Positions 1 through 12,572 of a DNA stretch of 64,000 bases are shown in pieces. Numbering within the stretch: position 1 is the stretch's first letter; every line of letters starts with the position of its first letter. Made by a program: the position numbers and the translations under genes. The notes under the pieces are model-generated. The model was not told where the DNA came from, ran no database searches, and saw only the letters and a list, made by a program, of their open reading frames with translations. Origin of the DNA: Loxodes magnus (lineage: Eukaryota; Ciliophora; Karyorelictea; Loxodida; Loxodidae); the NCBI GenBank assembly GCA_946699065.1, contig CAMPDV010002006.1:1-64000 (forward strand), given 5' to 3'.

Positions 1-139
1 GGATGTAAAAGCGTTTATAGTTTTTTATATATTGCTTGATTAGATTTTAGTTTCAAATGAAAATTTTTTTTATTTTTTTATATATATTTTATTGTATTTT
101 TTTGGAGTAAAATTTTTGAAAATAAAATTTTGTTTTTCC

Positions 140-180
140 CTCAGCGTTTTACACTATAAAACTTTTTTCGAACGGACTAA
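140..180 (+). repeat. Arm motif, L copy 1
   Basis: First of three copies of a ~40-bp motif: a TCAGCGTTTTACACTA core, then an AT spacer and a CGGACTAA-type end. It faces right; the copies in R1 and R2 face left. Confidence 0.7.
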
Positions 181-385
181 ATTTTTGTAAAATTATATGA
201 AGAATTTAAAATGGTCTAAAAAGGTTAAAAAGGTCCAATGAGCAATAGAAATAAAAATTTAAGAAAATAATTTATTTTTTATGAAAGGAATTTTAATCTT
301 TTTTTTATTTTTTTTTTTAGTTTATAAAATGTTTGGAAAAAGTTAGAATTTTTTATAAATAAATAATAAATAAGATTTATTATTG

Positions 386-416
386 AGAGCATAGCACCTC
401 GTTTGTGCGTAGCTCT
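386..416. other. Hairpin in arm L
   Basis: AGAGC...GCTCT and GCAC...GTGC form a nearly perfect stem with a three-base internal loop and a CTCGTTT apical loop. It lies between arm motifs 1 and 2. Function unknown; it could be a terminator-like or transposition-related structure. Confidence 0.45.
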
Positions 417-722
417 TTATAATAAAAATAATATTTTTATCTAAGTTTTGCTAATTTTTATTAATTAGCAAATAAAATAAAAAGTCTGTAAATGTCATAG
501 GAATTTTTATCAGTGATTTTAAATATAGAACATTATACTAAAAGGAAAGATTTAATTTATAAAAAATGCTTATAAGAAAAAATTAAAAATATTTAAATTC
601 TAGAACATATTTATTTTTTCGATATAAATAAGAATAGAGATAAATTTACAAAGTTTTAAAATAAAAACATTTTTAAATAAGAAAAGTACGTAAAAATGGA
701 AATATTTTAATTATGCTTTTAC

Positions 723-762
723 TCAGCGTTTTACACTACAAGAAAATTTTTGGACAGACTAT
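723..762 (+). repeat. Arm motif, L copy 2
   Basis: Same motif: TCAGCGTTTTACACTACA, then AGAAAATTTTTGGACAGAC. It is about 580 bp from copy 1 and about 250 bp from copy 3. Confidence 0.7.
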
Positions 763-970
763 TTTTTTTTCAAAAAATTTCTAAATAATATTGTGTGTAT
801 AGATGCATAAGAAATTGATTAAATAAAAATTTTTAAAGAATGAGTTGCTAAATTGAAGATAGACTTAATTTTGAAGGCATTTCTACAAAGAAAGGGCTGA
901 GTTTTTAAAATTAAAAAAGAATTGTAAATGTAAAAATAGCCAAATCTGTAAAATTTTAATTTTAATTCTT

Positions 971-1010
971 TCAGCATTTTTCACTACAGGATAAATTCGG
1001 ACGGACTAAA
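971..1010 (+). repeat. Arm motif, L copy 3 (degenerate)
   Basis: TCAGCATTTTTCACTACAGG, then ATAAATTCGGACGGAC. The following sequence, including AGACTAATACTTTAA, matches the inner flank of the R1 and R2 motifs in reverse complement. This supports true inverted-repeat homology rather than a chance motif. Confidence 0.65.
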
Positions 1011-3207
1011 GATTTTGGAAAATTTAAAGACTAATACTTTAAGATGAAATAATTTTTGTTGATGTTATTTCCACAGTAATTTGAATAAAGAAATTGATTA
1101 AGAGAAAGCATTTTAAAAATATTAAGATTAAATTTAATTTTTATAGAAGATTTTGAATATTTTTGATTAATAAATGAAAAAAACGTTGAAGCATATTTTT
1201 TAAAATTGATTAATATTATTAAATTGGATTTTAATAAAATAAGAAAGATATACGATTAATATTAAAAGAAAATTGAAGACCTTTGACTCTAAGAATTTTG
1301 AGTATTAAAATTTGATCTCTTGATGTTATACAATATGTTTAAATTATTTTTAACTAATATATTAAAAATAAGTTACCCTTTTTTATTAAATATAAATGAT
1401 GATATACCTTAAAATTTTAGAATAAATAAAATATTTAATACTTTATTTATGAATAAAGAGATACTAATTAAATATTTTATCTTGCACAAAAAATTTAGTT
1501 AAAAGGAGATTAAATAATTATAAGCAAAGTTAAATGTTAAGTAAAGGATTTAAAAATACTGTATTAAAGTATTAAGCTATTCATCAGCATCTAAAATTTT
1601 AACAATCTTACATTTTTATAATAAAAAATAGATTCTTTTAAATATTTATAGCATGAGAAATTTAATAGATATTCAATTAATTCTTAGAATAAATATAAAA
1701 TTTTAAGTTTGAATCTATTTTATAACTATTTTATATATCACAACTATTTATGTTTTATCAAGATTTTAACCTAAAAATAAAGCCTATACAATTAATTAAT
1801 TTGTAAATCTAATAATTAATTGTTTCTATTTAAACAATTAGTAAATTAATTTGAACTAAAATTTATTTTTTTATTATGCAAAATTAATGCTTCGAATTAT
1901 CTATTTATTACCATATCTGTCAATAAAATCGGATCATTTTGCAAATTTTTAAGTTATTCGAGATTCTGATCTATATATGAATTTTTAACACTAAGTTTTA
2001 TTTTGACTATGATTTAAAAAGGAAAAAAAGATTAATAATGACTTTTACTCTTTAAATATCAAATTACAAGATATAAAAACAAGAAATTATTAAATAGCAA
2101 ATTGAATAAACTCAAAAAGAAAAAGTAGACTAGGCATTATTGCTTAATCAAATTTCACCAGATTTTAACTAGTTTATATAAACTTTAAAATTCATTATTT
2201 ATTCTTCAATCCCCTTAGTGTGTGCCAATTATCAATTTAGAACCAGTAGAACTTATGTAGATGGGTTCAAAACTTAACACTTGGCTAGCATATAAAATGT
2301 TCAAGAAATGTTTAAATAGGTATGATTTTTTCAATCCTAAAGTTTTAAATAAATGAGCCAAAATTTCCAGCTAATGAATGTAAATTGTTGAAAGTTAGAA
2401 AAAAATGTTTCCAATAAGCATGTTACTTTCAGTAAAATGGCCTAAATTTTTTAATTTAAATAGAATTAATTTACAAAAACAAATCATTTACAGCGAATTG
2501 GAAATAAGTGATCTTTATAAATCCTCCTTCTACGAAAAATAAATAAATAAGTAGTTAAAAATGCCAATAATATGTCTTCAGATGATGATTACTTGAAATT
2601 AAAAGCTAATAAAAATATAGAGGATATAAATTTTATAAAATTGTAATGCTATTAAATAATATGCTTAGATTACTAACTATTCCAAATACTATAAAAAACT
2701 TAATATCTTACCAAGATTTATAATTCATCATAAATTATTTATTAATTATCAATCTAAAGTTTTATTAATATTTCTAATGTAAATTTAAAATTGAAATCCT
2801 GCTAAGCGGATTTATGGATATATAAATGATTTAAACATTTTTTATTAGATTAAATGTAATTAATTAGTAATTTATCAACAACTCAGTAAACTTGAATATC
2901 CAACAGATTATTGATCTACATAAAATGTTTTCCTTTAAAAAGAATAACTAAAAACTATTTTATTATTATAGATCAATATTTTACAATATTTGCAGATAAT
3001 TACCTTTTATAACTTTTAATACTTAGAATTAAACTATATTTTTATTCAAAAACTTATATTTAAATCTATTCCTAACATTTCCCATTATTTATCACATTAC
3101 AAAACCAATTTAATCAATCAATACAAATCTTACAACCAACTATTACAAACTTATTCAACCAATATTCCATTCCTACATTCTAAAAATTAATACTAAAACC
3201 TATTCAA

Positions 3208-3707
3208 ATGGAAATTACCAAACTAATCAAAGGAGATAACCTTGACTAGAAGAGAAAAAGCAAAAGTCAATAAAATCTTAATCATAGAATAAAAGGCAAA
3301 AAATAAAAAGGTAACTAGGACATCATTTCACTAATTGAATAGGAAAATAGTTCCATATATAGGTAATTTGACAAAATGAAGACATTTCTCAACAAAAGGA
3401 TGAGTTAATTTTATCCTATAAAATAAATAAGAGAAGTGATGATGCATCTTGAACAACTGTTCTTATAAACGACATTTTTATGGATTACTAAAGAAATTAA
3501 AATTGATATTGTATCTTATCAATTCAATGATTAGATAAAAATTTAAAGAACTTAGATAACAAAAAAATTGAAAAAATGTATGAACTTAATTCTTCAAAAA
3601 TAAAAACAGAAATATAAGAAAAAGAGGTGATGATACGGCAAATCTTGATAATGCATAAAAAAGGATTAAATTGAGTTTATAGTCTTAGAGAAGAGTTTCA
3701 CAGTTAA
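3208..3707 (+). pseudogene. Conserved arm gene, L copy (unknown function)
   Basis: ATG at 3208 opens MEITKLIKGDN and a lysine/glutamine-rich reading with TAA/TAG read as Gln. It continues GNQDIISLIEQENS and QFDKMK; near 3390 the homologous reading shifts frame and goes on as QQKDELILSYKIN, then RSDDASW with W encoded by TGA. The homologue in arm R2 reads GNQVIISTIEQENYS, QFDKMKKTLSKQDEV and TDDASWT, so the encoded peptide is conserved as well as the DNA. Later the two copies share a DTANL peptide. I do not recognise the family. Both copies have small frame breaks, so this is probably a decaying gene of the repeat element. The end is set at a TAA and is uncertain. Confidence 0.45.
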
Positions 3708-4158
3708 CTTTTATTTACTCCTGCTCTCTCCTAAACTACAGAATGTCAAAAGGACTTCATTAGTCCGATATCTTTGTTTCCCCCAAAAATCCATTTGTTC
3801 TTCTAGTTTCTTCTCCAATTGTTATTCTAATCATTGATTCTTGAATTATATAATTTTTTCCATATTTATCCTGTTCTTGTTAGTCAAAAGTAGAATAATT
3901 CTTCTAATGTTTGTTGCTTATTATTTCTTTCAACATTTTTTCAGCAGTGATTCTTTTAGCAAATGTAGCAACGGATTTTTCTAAGATAGAAATTTATCTT
4001 ATTTGTATAGATATTGAGATTCAATTTACATTGGAATACTTGATTACTAATCTAAAGCTTTTTAAACTACTACTTGGTTTTCTTCTTACTTTTCTTACAA
4101 TTTCTTTATTTGCTTTTAAAATTAAAAAATTTGAATTAAAACAATCGAGGAACTTCAT
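3685..4158 (-). CDS. Hypothetical protein in arm L
   Basis: Reading from ATG at 4158 stays in one frame for 157 codons to TAA at 3687-3685. It begins MKFLDCFNSNF and includes KANKEIVRKVRRKPSSS, SVATFAKRITAEKML and IRITIGEETRRTNGF. Codon use and composition (charged stretches, few proline runs) are protein-like, and the two alternative frames are poorer. A protein-like reading also continues upstream to about 4235, so the start may be earlier. TAA, TAG and TGA occur inside the frame as Gln and Trp. It converges tail to tail with the gene at 3208. There is no recognisable domain and I assign no function. Confidence 0.4.
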
Positions 4159-4299
4159 TGAATTATTTTTCAATATCTTCCATTTTAATTATTATTTATG
4201 ATTAAATCTTATTAAAAAATCCTTTCATAGATGGAAATTATAGGTCTAGTTATTCAATCAGATTTCTTGCATGTTTTCTAGTTTTTCTATCTTTTATAT

Positions 4300-7200
4300 T
4301 TGCTATTTTAATTGTATTACATGCTAGTTATTCGTTATTCCATCGATTATATAAATCTGCCTTATATTATATTTATTATTGACCAAATGGAAGAGAGTAA
4401 TAACTTTCTACATAAAAAATGGTTAAGAAATTAAATCCCAATAAAAAAAGGACACTACAGTTTAATGTGAATCTACAGAAATGATGATAAAAACTAGCAA
4501 AAATAATAAAATAAAGTTATAAATATTTTAAATTTAAATACTATAAAATATTAATTTGGACTATGAAATCATTTAGTTTTCAAATAAGGATAAAAATAAA
4601 TTAATTCTATAAAACTAAAACTATATATCCAATAAATTATAAAACTAATTCCTTAAATTAATAATTCAAAAGCATATTTTATTCCATTATTTTAAAGAAA
4701 CTACTTTAAATTTTTTACGAGAAAGATTATACTTTAAAAGAATTAAATGAATAAATGGGGCTAAGGTATAAGTCATATTATTGAAAAAAGTAATGCTAAA
4801 GAAAATGGAAAATAGTTGATTGAAAATTGAAAAATTTTAATAGTAAAAAATGCAATAATAATTATAACTAAGATTATAAGTATTACAAATGAATACCAAT
4901 GCTACTAAATATTGAAACTATTTTATTTTATTTTATTTTTAAATAGTTTCTAATATAAAAAGCTAAAGATTAATTTCATTATGATAAATAAGAATTGCTT
5001 TCAATCTTAATTAAGTAAAATTAAAAGAAATAAATAAATTATAGTTAGATATAATTTTAAAAAACTATTATTAGAAATAATTTAAAAATGTAAGAAGAAT
5101 TATTTAATAAAAGGTCAGTTAAAACTGTTAAGTTTCTAATTTGCTTATTTTCTAATCAAGGTTTTAAAATTAAAAAAGTAATATTTGATTTAATTTAAAA
5201 AAATTAAAGGGAGATTTGAAAATTATTGAATAAATCATGCAAGAGATAAAAATTAAATATAATAAGCAGAATATTAAACTGAAAAATATCTAAATAGTTT
5301 TAGTTTAATTTACAAAATAAAATTTATTAGAAACATAATTGAGTATTTTAAATTTAAAAAGTGGCAATTTAAAAGAAAGTTTAAATAAAGTAATAAATAT
5401 TTTAAGTAATAAATCTAATCACAAAAGTAAGTCAATAAAATTAGAATGGAAAAAATCAAATAAAAATGGGAAGAACAATCTTAGATCAAAAGAAAAAGAG
5501 TAGTAAAAATTAAAAAGCTATATTTATTAAATAAAGAATAAATCTTTTAATATTTATTATAAGTTTAGTAAATATTTTCTTTTTTTTAGCTTATTTGAAT
5601 AAATTTTTCATTTACTTAGATACTAATATATGATATCTTGAATAAAGAAGGGAGATAGTATTAATTTAAAATTAAAGTTAATATTGGTAAAAAAATTATA
5701 TTATAGAGCATATAGTACCGCAAAAACACGCAACTATTTTAAAAAGTTTTTTTGGATTTAAAAAGCTTCTTCGATATATTCCTCCCTATTTCAAGTATTC
5801 CCTTGAAAATCTGTTCTTTAATTTTAGATGTATATGGAGATTAAGTTTTATACATGATATTTATTCTAAACAGTCTGTTAATGGATAAAAGGGCATATCC
5901 TTTGTATGAGATGCTACACACAAGAATTTATTTAAGAAAACTATAATTAAAAGAAAATCTAAAGTAAATAAACAAATAAAAAAACTTTAGAAGAATTATG
6001 ATTTTATTGAGTGAAAGATAAATCTTTTGTTTAGTCTGATAACTTTGTTTTATTGTATTGAAACTAAGATTTTAATGCACTCTTTCCAAATAGTAATAGT
6101 CTTTTATTTAGTAAATTCCTGAGAAAAATGTTAATTTGTGAATATATTTCCGATTATTATTAATAAGTTAATAGTTAGCTAAGTATATTTGGTCATAAGT
6201 TATTAGTAAATAATAATTAATTTATTTAAATACTAAATTAACTTTACATATGCTTTCATCTTTTTAATCATTTCTAGTTTCCATTTGAATAAATGATATG
6301 AGATTTTTGAAGTAAAAAATGATAAATAAAGCAAGATATTTATTAAATAAGGTTAATTAGAATTTTGATATTATGTAAATTGTATTTATTTATCTTGACT
6401 CATGTTGGTTTAAGAATCTAAAAAGTAAGATGTTCAAGAATCATTTTATTATATAGAATCTCTTCTAAACAAAAGCAGATCTTAAATATAATTTTATTAC
6501 ATAAACTAAAATTAGTTAGTTATATTTAATCTAAAGAAGGATTATTGAAGTATATATCTCTATAAATAATTTTAAGAAATTATAGCTTATAATCTTATAA
6601 TAAATTAACTAATTAATTAGTTAATTTAAAACTGCTCTAGAGATTCTGACTATAAAAGTAAAATAGTAGTGAGTTTTAGTAAAATTAGATATTTAATGAC
6701 TACTTAATAAAGATATTAGAGATAAAATAATTATAATTAAATTATATTAAAAATATATTTATTACTATATATATAAACTTCTAATAAAGGCTAAATTGCT
6801 ATATACTCTATATTATTTACATTTATATATTAATAAAATTAATAAAACACTATAGTTTATTTATCAACTTTAAAATGTTTCTATGATTACTAAGATATAA
6901 TTTCTTGTAATTATCAAAGTAATTTTCTTTCCATTGTTTCTTTACTCCTATTATTATATAAATATTTGGCATCAAATCATCAATAAAATTTTCTGTTAAA
7001 TCATCCTAAAATTAGTTTATCTTTTATGCATAATTTAATTAAAAAAAGTATTTTAGTTACGAAAAATATTTTTCTTATTTATAGTTTATTCTCAGAAATT
7101 TAGTATATAGTACTTAAATTACCATAAGATTAGAAGGAAGATAATTAACTTTTTATAAGCTTAAGAATTTCTTTTTTAAAAATATATAAACTGATAAAGA

Positions 7201-7500
7201 ATGTTTAGGGCTATTGTAGTTGAGAATTAATTTGAATGGAATAAATAATTTAGACTTCCTATTAGTATTTTTATGCTTGAATATAAAGGTTAAATAAAAA
7301 GTAAGTAGGTTTTAGTAAAGGATTGAATAAGATATAGAAGTTCTAAATATTAGATTAATTAAATAAATAGCTGAAATAGCACTATTTAAAGGAAATATCT
7401 ATGATAAAGAAGATTTATACTTAGTTTGATTAAAAGAGGTTCATAATTTTAGTTTTATGAAATTAATGATTTACGTTTCTTTGGAAAAATAAATAGCACT
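4300..7500. other. AT-rich stretch without recognisable gene
   Basis: Very AT-rich DNA with poly-A/T runs. I see no domain, RNA gene or clear coding frame on either strand. Confidence 0.5.
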
Positions 7501-7504
7501 TATT

Positions 7505-8790
7505 CTAGTTAAGAATTGAAATAAATATCTTGATCTGTAGTAAGAACTGGTTTTGGTAGTTTATATGTGATAAATTTAATGTAATTAGATTATTTATAAG
7601 GATGAAGTTAAATGGCTTCATTAAAGAATCTATTGCTTCTTTATATTTCTTAAAAATTGCTAAATATTTTCCTAAATAAGTATAAATATCAACAAAATAA
7701 GGATTAAATTGTTTAACTTTGCTAAGCAATAATTTGCTTCTTGGTATTTTCCTAATGTGTAAAAAATAGTTTTCCGTTGTAAGGTCGAGTTGATTTTGGA
7801 TCTAGTTAAATAAATGTTTGATAGTAAGGATTTGTTTGTTCATATTTCTGAAGACTATAGAATTTACTTTTGCTCTAATAAGTTTTAATATAATTTGAAG
7901 CTATTTAAATAGCTTTGATAAAGTATTATATTGTTCTGCATATTGGCAAAGCTTTGAGGACGTTTCTTTTATTATTATAAACATCAATAAAATTAGGATG
8001 GAGTTAAATAGTTTTTTGAAAGCAAAACTAAGACCTTTTTAGCTTACATAGGAGTGTTAGGTTTTCCCTTTTAAGCTGGAGTTTTGGATAATTTGAAATA
8101 GTTTGATCATAAGAATGAATTTGTTCTTGTTTACCTATATGTTTGTTTTTGCACTGTAGCAGGAAAATAATTAGGATCTAGTTGATTTGTCATAAGAATT
8201 TAGTAGTTGTTAGGATATATTTAAACTAATAGCGTTTCCTTTTCCATTATATGTAGGAAAATGGTTAGGATGGAGTTGCTTTACTGATACTATGGTTGTT
8301 TATATTTACTTAGTTCAAAAGAGAATTTGCTTTATGAATATAAGATGAAGCATAATTAAATTCTATTTGGATAGCTCTTCATAGCAGTTTTTTCCTTGTT
8401 CATATTTATCTAGATTATTAAGAGAAGTCCCTTGAAATAAGCATTAATATTGGATAAGTTAAATAACAATATTATAGCAATCTATCGCTTCTTCATGATT
8501 TCTTCGATTAGTTAATTTATTTTTAAAATAAGCAAAAGCATACCCTGATATGATGGTTATATTAAAACAATTAAACGCTTCTTTATACTTCTTCAGACTA
8601 CCAAAAGAAGTTCCATAAATATATTTAGCACCAATCATAATGGAATTAGTTGAGTAGCTCCGTGAAATAAATGAAAGCGCTTCTTGATATATTTATAAAC
8701 TAGCAAAAGAAGGAATTTTCACGAATAAAGCATAAATGGTTGGTTGGTAGATTGATTGGTTGTAATTAGTTGATAATGAAGGTTGATCTA
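7505..8790 (-). pseudogene. Tetratricopeptide-repeat (TPR) gene, apparently frameshifted
   Basis: The minus strand shows successive TPR-like units of about 34 residues, a helix-pair scaffold that usually binds other proteins. From high to low coordinate: PSFASLQIYQEALSF, then GSLKKYKEAFNCFN, then NHEEAIDCYNIVIQ, then QKYEQTNPYYQTFI, then LGKYQEANYCLAK, then YLGKYLAIFKKYKEAIDSL. The signature positions (aromatic, small, EA, CY) recur. The units are not all in one frame: for example LGKYQEANYCLAK and IYTYLGKYLAIFK are offset by one base. So the gene is either decayed or carries uncalled short introns or sequencing indels. No start codon could be fixed. It lies between repeat arms L and R1. Confidence 0.6.
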
Positions 8791-8799
8791 AGTAAGTAT

Positions 8800-10960
8800 A
8801 AGCGTAATTTAATAGTTAATTAGCATAATTTTTAGAGTCTAATTTTTAGATATTTGTAATTGAAAGTTAGTTTTTAAAGGTTTATAGTTTGGTATAATAT
8901 ACATATATGTATACTAATTTTAAGAATATATAGTATAGGTTTGAATAGTAATATAACTAAACTAAAGATTAGCAATCTAATATCTTAAGTATATGATATA
9001 GATACTATATATAAAATAGTTTAATTAATAGATCTAATAATCTTTTCATACTTTTGAAATAAGCAAGGAAATATTAGAGTTAGTAATCAGAAGCTTATAT
9101 AATGATATAAAAAGTTATATTAGTTTAGTATTAAGTATTGCTAAAACAAATAGAGTAAGATAATTTAAGTATACTAATATTTTGCTAATTTTAAACAGCT
9201 AATTATCAATTAGGATTTAGATAATGTCTTATAGCTTAAATAATCAATTCAATCAAACCTTTCATTATTTTGCAATTCATTTACAAATCTACCTAACATT
9301 AGTCTCAATCAAATATTAAAACAACCTTCAAATATTAGCTACCATGCATAATAGATAAACACTAACTATATCTAAAAATAGGGGTTGCTAAGTAAAAATC
9401 ATATAGAAGCTAAGCAATCTTTCTATTGGCAAGCTAAAATAAACATTCAAATATCTTTTATGTAAAAAGAAAAAATCTTAAGACTCGAAAAAATAGAAAG
9501 TTGTTAGAGGATATTTGAAAGTAAATTAGATAAAATGATTAAGCATATTCCCAGGTTGGTTATATAAAGTTAAGATTAATTAGTAAATAAATAGTTGGTA
9601 ATAAATATGATAATATAGATTATATAATAAACTAGCTTATGTATAAATAAATATATGATTAATAAATATTTGGATTTAAAGGAATTAAATTAATTAATTA
9701 TTTTAATAATAAAAGTAAAAATAAAGCTTTAAGTATGTTTAATTATTTAATATTATTTATAATCAAATATCTCATTTTAATTATCTTTTTTACTTTTTAG
9801 TTAAAAAAGAAATTTCTTTTTTAGTTCTAAAGATAATAGTTTATATGTTTAATATTTAAAAGAATAGTATAGATATTCTTATTTTTAATTGAGGCTACTT
9901 GAGTAATCATTTTAATTAATTGAAGTAATTAGAACACACTAATTATTCCTTAAGTTATTTAATAAACTTCTATTTAGAATGGCAATAGGTTATTAATTTT
10001 GTTTATAAATAACATTATAATTAAGCTTTAGTTTTAAAGGAGTAACATTAATTTCTTTATAAATAGAATAAATTTACTCTTTACTCTTTAGTTTATATTT
10101 AAAGTTCTAATCTAAATTAAATTATTTCAAAGAATCTAAATTTTAGCATTTAACTTAATTTGTAAATTATTAAAAGCACAAATAGACTACTTTAATCTAC
10201 CTTTTTAGCAATGTACTTTATATAATATCTATATATTAATTTATAAAGTGCTTAATTATTCTAGTATATATAAACTTGTTGTAAGTTAGTAAGGTTTCTC
10301 ATTTAACACTTCTAAATATAAATAAGAAAATATAAGCATTTAAGATTAATTAACTAATTCTTACACAGTAATTAAAATAACTAAATAAATAAAACATAAG
10401 TATAAAGAAATAGTATAAGATATTTCATTAACCTAAAATTTATTATTCTCCCTTATGTCTCCCATACTACCATATTATTAAATTAGCCCATTATTACCAT
10501 ATTATCAATTTCATATTTCCTATTTTTACATTCATTTTTAATAACTTATACAATACATCAAAACAATATTTATATCAATCAAAAGTCCTTTAACTCACTA
10601 CTTCTTTACCAACATCAAATTTATTATACAAACTGGAGACCAAAAATATTTTATAATCAACAAACAAAATACCTAAAGTTATATGCATTTTAGTTTAGGG
10701 AATATTCTATACAAACTTTCAAATTCTACTAAAGGATTCTTCAGTTTATTTTATAAATCTAAATTAATATCTTTTAGATCAATATTTTACTTTAACCTAT
10801 TTATTTTTAAATCCTATTTTAAAGATTAAGATAACTATAATGCTTTAACTATTTTTAATATGCAATATAATCAAATATCTTTAATTAGGAATTTAACTTT
10901 TAGTTTACTAATTCTTTTATTTACTTTTATATATATAATTATTATATAACTTATAATCAT
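8800..10960. other. AT-rich stretch without recognisable gene
   Basis: No domain, RNA or convincing coding frame seen. Confidence 0.45.
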
Positions 10961-10977
10961 TATTAATTATACTTCTA

Positions 10978-11613
10978 TCAATCTCTTTTCTAATTTTTAA
11001 CTACAGTATATTGCAACCTTCATAATCTTTCTCTGTCTTATGAATCATGATAGCGTATCAGCTATTATTCTTTTCTCCATAGATATTTGATTTAGATCAT
11101 ATTAATTGCCAAATTTATATTAGAGTTTGAATCTTTTACCTTCACACATTTGATTTGATAATCGAATTTTTACATTATTTCAAGACTATAAATCTTACCT
11201 TCTGGAGTAATTTACAGATTATTCAATTTTTCTCATTCCTTTTATAGTTTCTTATTTTTAACTTTTTTTTAATTTAAAATATCTAGCAATTCTTATTAAA
11301 TATTCATGCATTTTACAGAGCCAGCACATAATATTTATCTTTTCTCCATTTTTTTACTAGCTGCATTGCTAGTTAATATCATATAATAATTATGAGGTAG
11401 ATTATTCAAAAAAAAGGCTTTCAGCAAATTAGTTTAATTTTTCATCTGTTTACAGTATTCTCAAATCGAGTTCTTAAACTGAAGATAGCCACTAATTTAA
11501 GATTTTCTGTTTTTACTTTCTTGTTTTAGCATATTAATGCTAGCTTTAAGGCATTAAATTTGTTCTTTAAGTGAGTGTAGCTGTACTGATAGTTATTAGT
11601 TTATCTATTACAT
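10978..11613 (-). CDS. Hypothetical coiled-coil-like protein
   Basis: One frame reads about 211 codons from ATG at 11613 to a TGA at 10980-10978, which is followed directly by TAG. Segments include QLHSLKEQIQCLKASINML, EYCKQMKNQTNLLKAFF, KKMEKRQILCAGSVKC, LLDILNQKKVKNKKL and ITPEGKIYSLEIMQKF. Internal TAA/TAG fall at Gln-like and TGA at Trp-like positions. The heptad-like N-terminal half suggests a coiled coil. The same frame stays protein-like upstream to about 11820 without an ATG, so the start may be further up or in an upstream exon. No family recognised. It lies between the TPR remnant and the tRNA genes. Confidence 0.5.
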
Positions 11614-12353
11614 ATATTTTAGAGAAGCATATGCTGAGAATCCATTTCATATGTCTATTGCAGAATTAATTTCTTAATTTGGTAAGTTTTGTTTGTGTTA
11701 AGAATAAATAGGATTAAAAATGGATTAGTAAAAGGGTAAGATGTTGTAGTTTTCTCTGGTGATATGAGAATGTAATAAAGGAATTTAGGCATATGAATAT
11801 ATAATAATTGATATTTTTTGAATGTAAAAATAGGAAAATAATAATAATGTTAATTGTCTCTATTTATACAACTTTAATTAAAGGAATAAATTAAGAAATG
11901 CTAAATATTAGAAACTTTAAATGCTTCTTAAATATTACTTTAATCAAATTTTATAATTACTTCAAAGATAATTTACATCATAATATGAGAAGGCTTTTCA
12001 GAATAGTAACTTAACTAGTAAAATATTTTCTATATAATATATAAGATAAATGAAAAAGCTTAAAATATTTCAGGAAAGTTCTTTTAATTTTATTAATGTA
12101 TTATCACAAAATAATTCAAATCTACATTTTTTAAAACAAACATTAATTCCATAAATAAATGATTATAATTAGTCTATTAGGATAACTTTAATATTGCTTT
12201 AAAGTTGTTGGTTCTATATAAATTATTTTATATAAATAAGGGATAAAAAATGGAAATGTATTTGAGTTCATTAAAATATAAACTATAACAATTCTTAGAT
12301 AACTTAGAAACTAATTTTTAATATTTAAGAAAACGGTGAGGCTATAATTAAAA

Positions 12354-12426
12354 GGGGATCTAGCTCAAATGCTAGAGCGCTCCTTTCGCATACGAGAGGC
12401 AACGGGATCGATACCCGCGTTCTCCA
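12354..12426 (+). tRNA. tRNA-Ala (anticodon CGC), imperfect
   Basis: A 73-nt cloverleaf with TAGCTC/GAGC D arm, loop TTCGCAT (anticodon CGC, codon GCG), T arm CGGG-ATCGATA-CCCG and discriminator A. It is followed by TTTTT, a Pol III terminator. It closely resembles eukaryotic tRNA-Ala. Defects: a C-C mismatch in the anticodon stem, a T-T mismatch in the acceptor stem and an A-C at the base of the T stem. It may be functional but weakened, or a tRNA pseudogene. An Ala GCG codon would be rare in this AT-rich genome. Confidence 0.75.
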
Positions 12427-12499
12427 TTTTTATGAAAGTAAAATGATAAATAAACTATAAAGATATTAGTTATTTTTAAATAAGTCATATAATAATAAA

Positions 12500-12572
12500 T
12501 AAGCTTTAGCTCAGTCGGTAGAGCGCCACCCTTTTAAGCTGGTGTTCAAGGGTTCAAGTCCCTTAATCGGCG
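12500..12572 (+). tRNA. tRNA-Lys (anticodon TTT) with broken 5' acceptor strand
   Basis: Canonical D arm (TAGCTCAGTCGGTAGAGC), anticodon loop CTTTTAA (anticodon TTT) and T arm AAGGG-TTCAAGT-CCCTT, followed by TTTTT. The 3' acceptor strand AATCGGC needs GCCGATT opposite, but the sequence has TAAGCTT, so most acceptor pairs are lost. This looks like a 5'-damaged or pseudo tRNA. It lies 73 bp after the tRNA-Ala on the same strand. Confidence 0.65.

Larger units (their letters stand above)
1..4300 (+). repeat. Large repeat arm L (inverted relative to R1 and R2)
   Basis: Positions 1 to about 1860 are similar, in reverse complement, to 14600-16280 (R1). The longer stretch to about 3720 is similar, in reverse complement, to 40540-44450 (R2). 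Landmarks seen in all three arms are the CAGCGTTTTACACTAC motif followed by a GGACGGA box, and a TTTTTCGATATAAATAAGAA block. The arm begins at or before the window edge, so its outer end is unknown. It carries a small gene at 3208. The arms look like long terminal inverted repeats of a big mobile element, but no transposase or integrase is recognisable. Confidence 0.6.

Noticed and set aside
1-4300. Arms considered as LTRs of a retrotransposon
   Set aside because: The arms are inverted, not direct, and no gag, protease or integrase was seen between them.
7505-8790. TPR gene considered intact
   Set aside because: The repeat units are in more than one frame.
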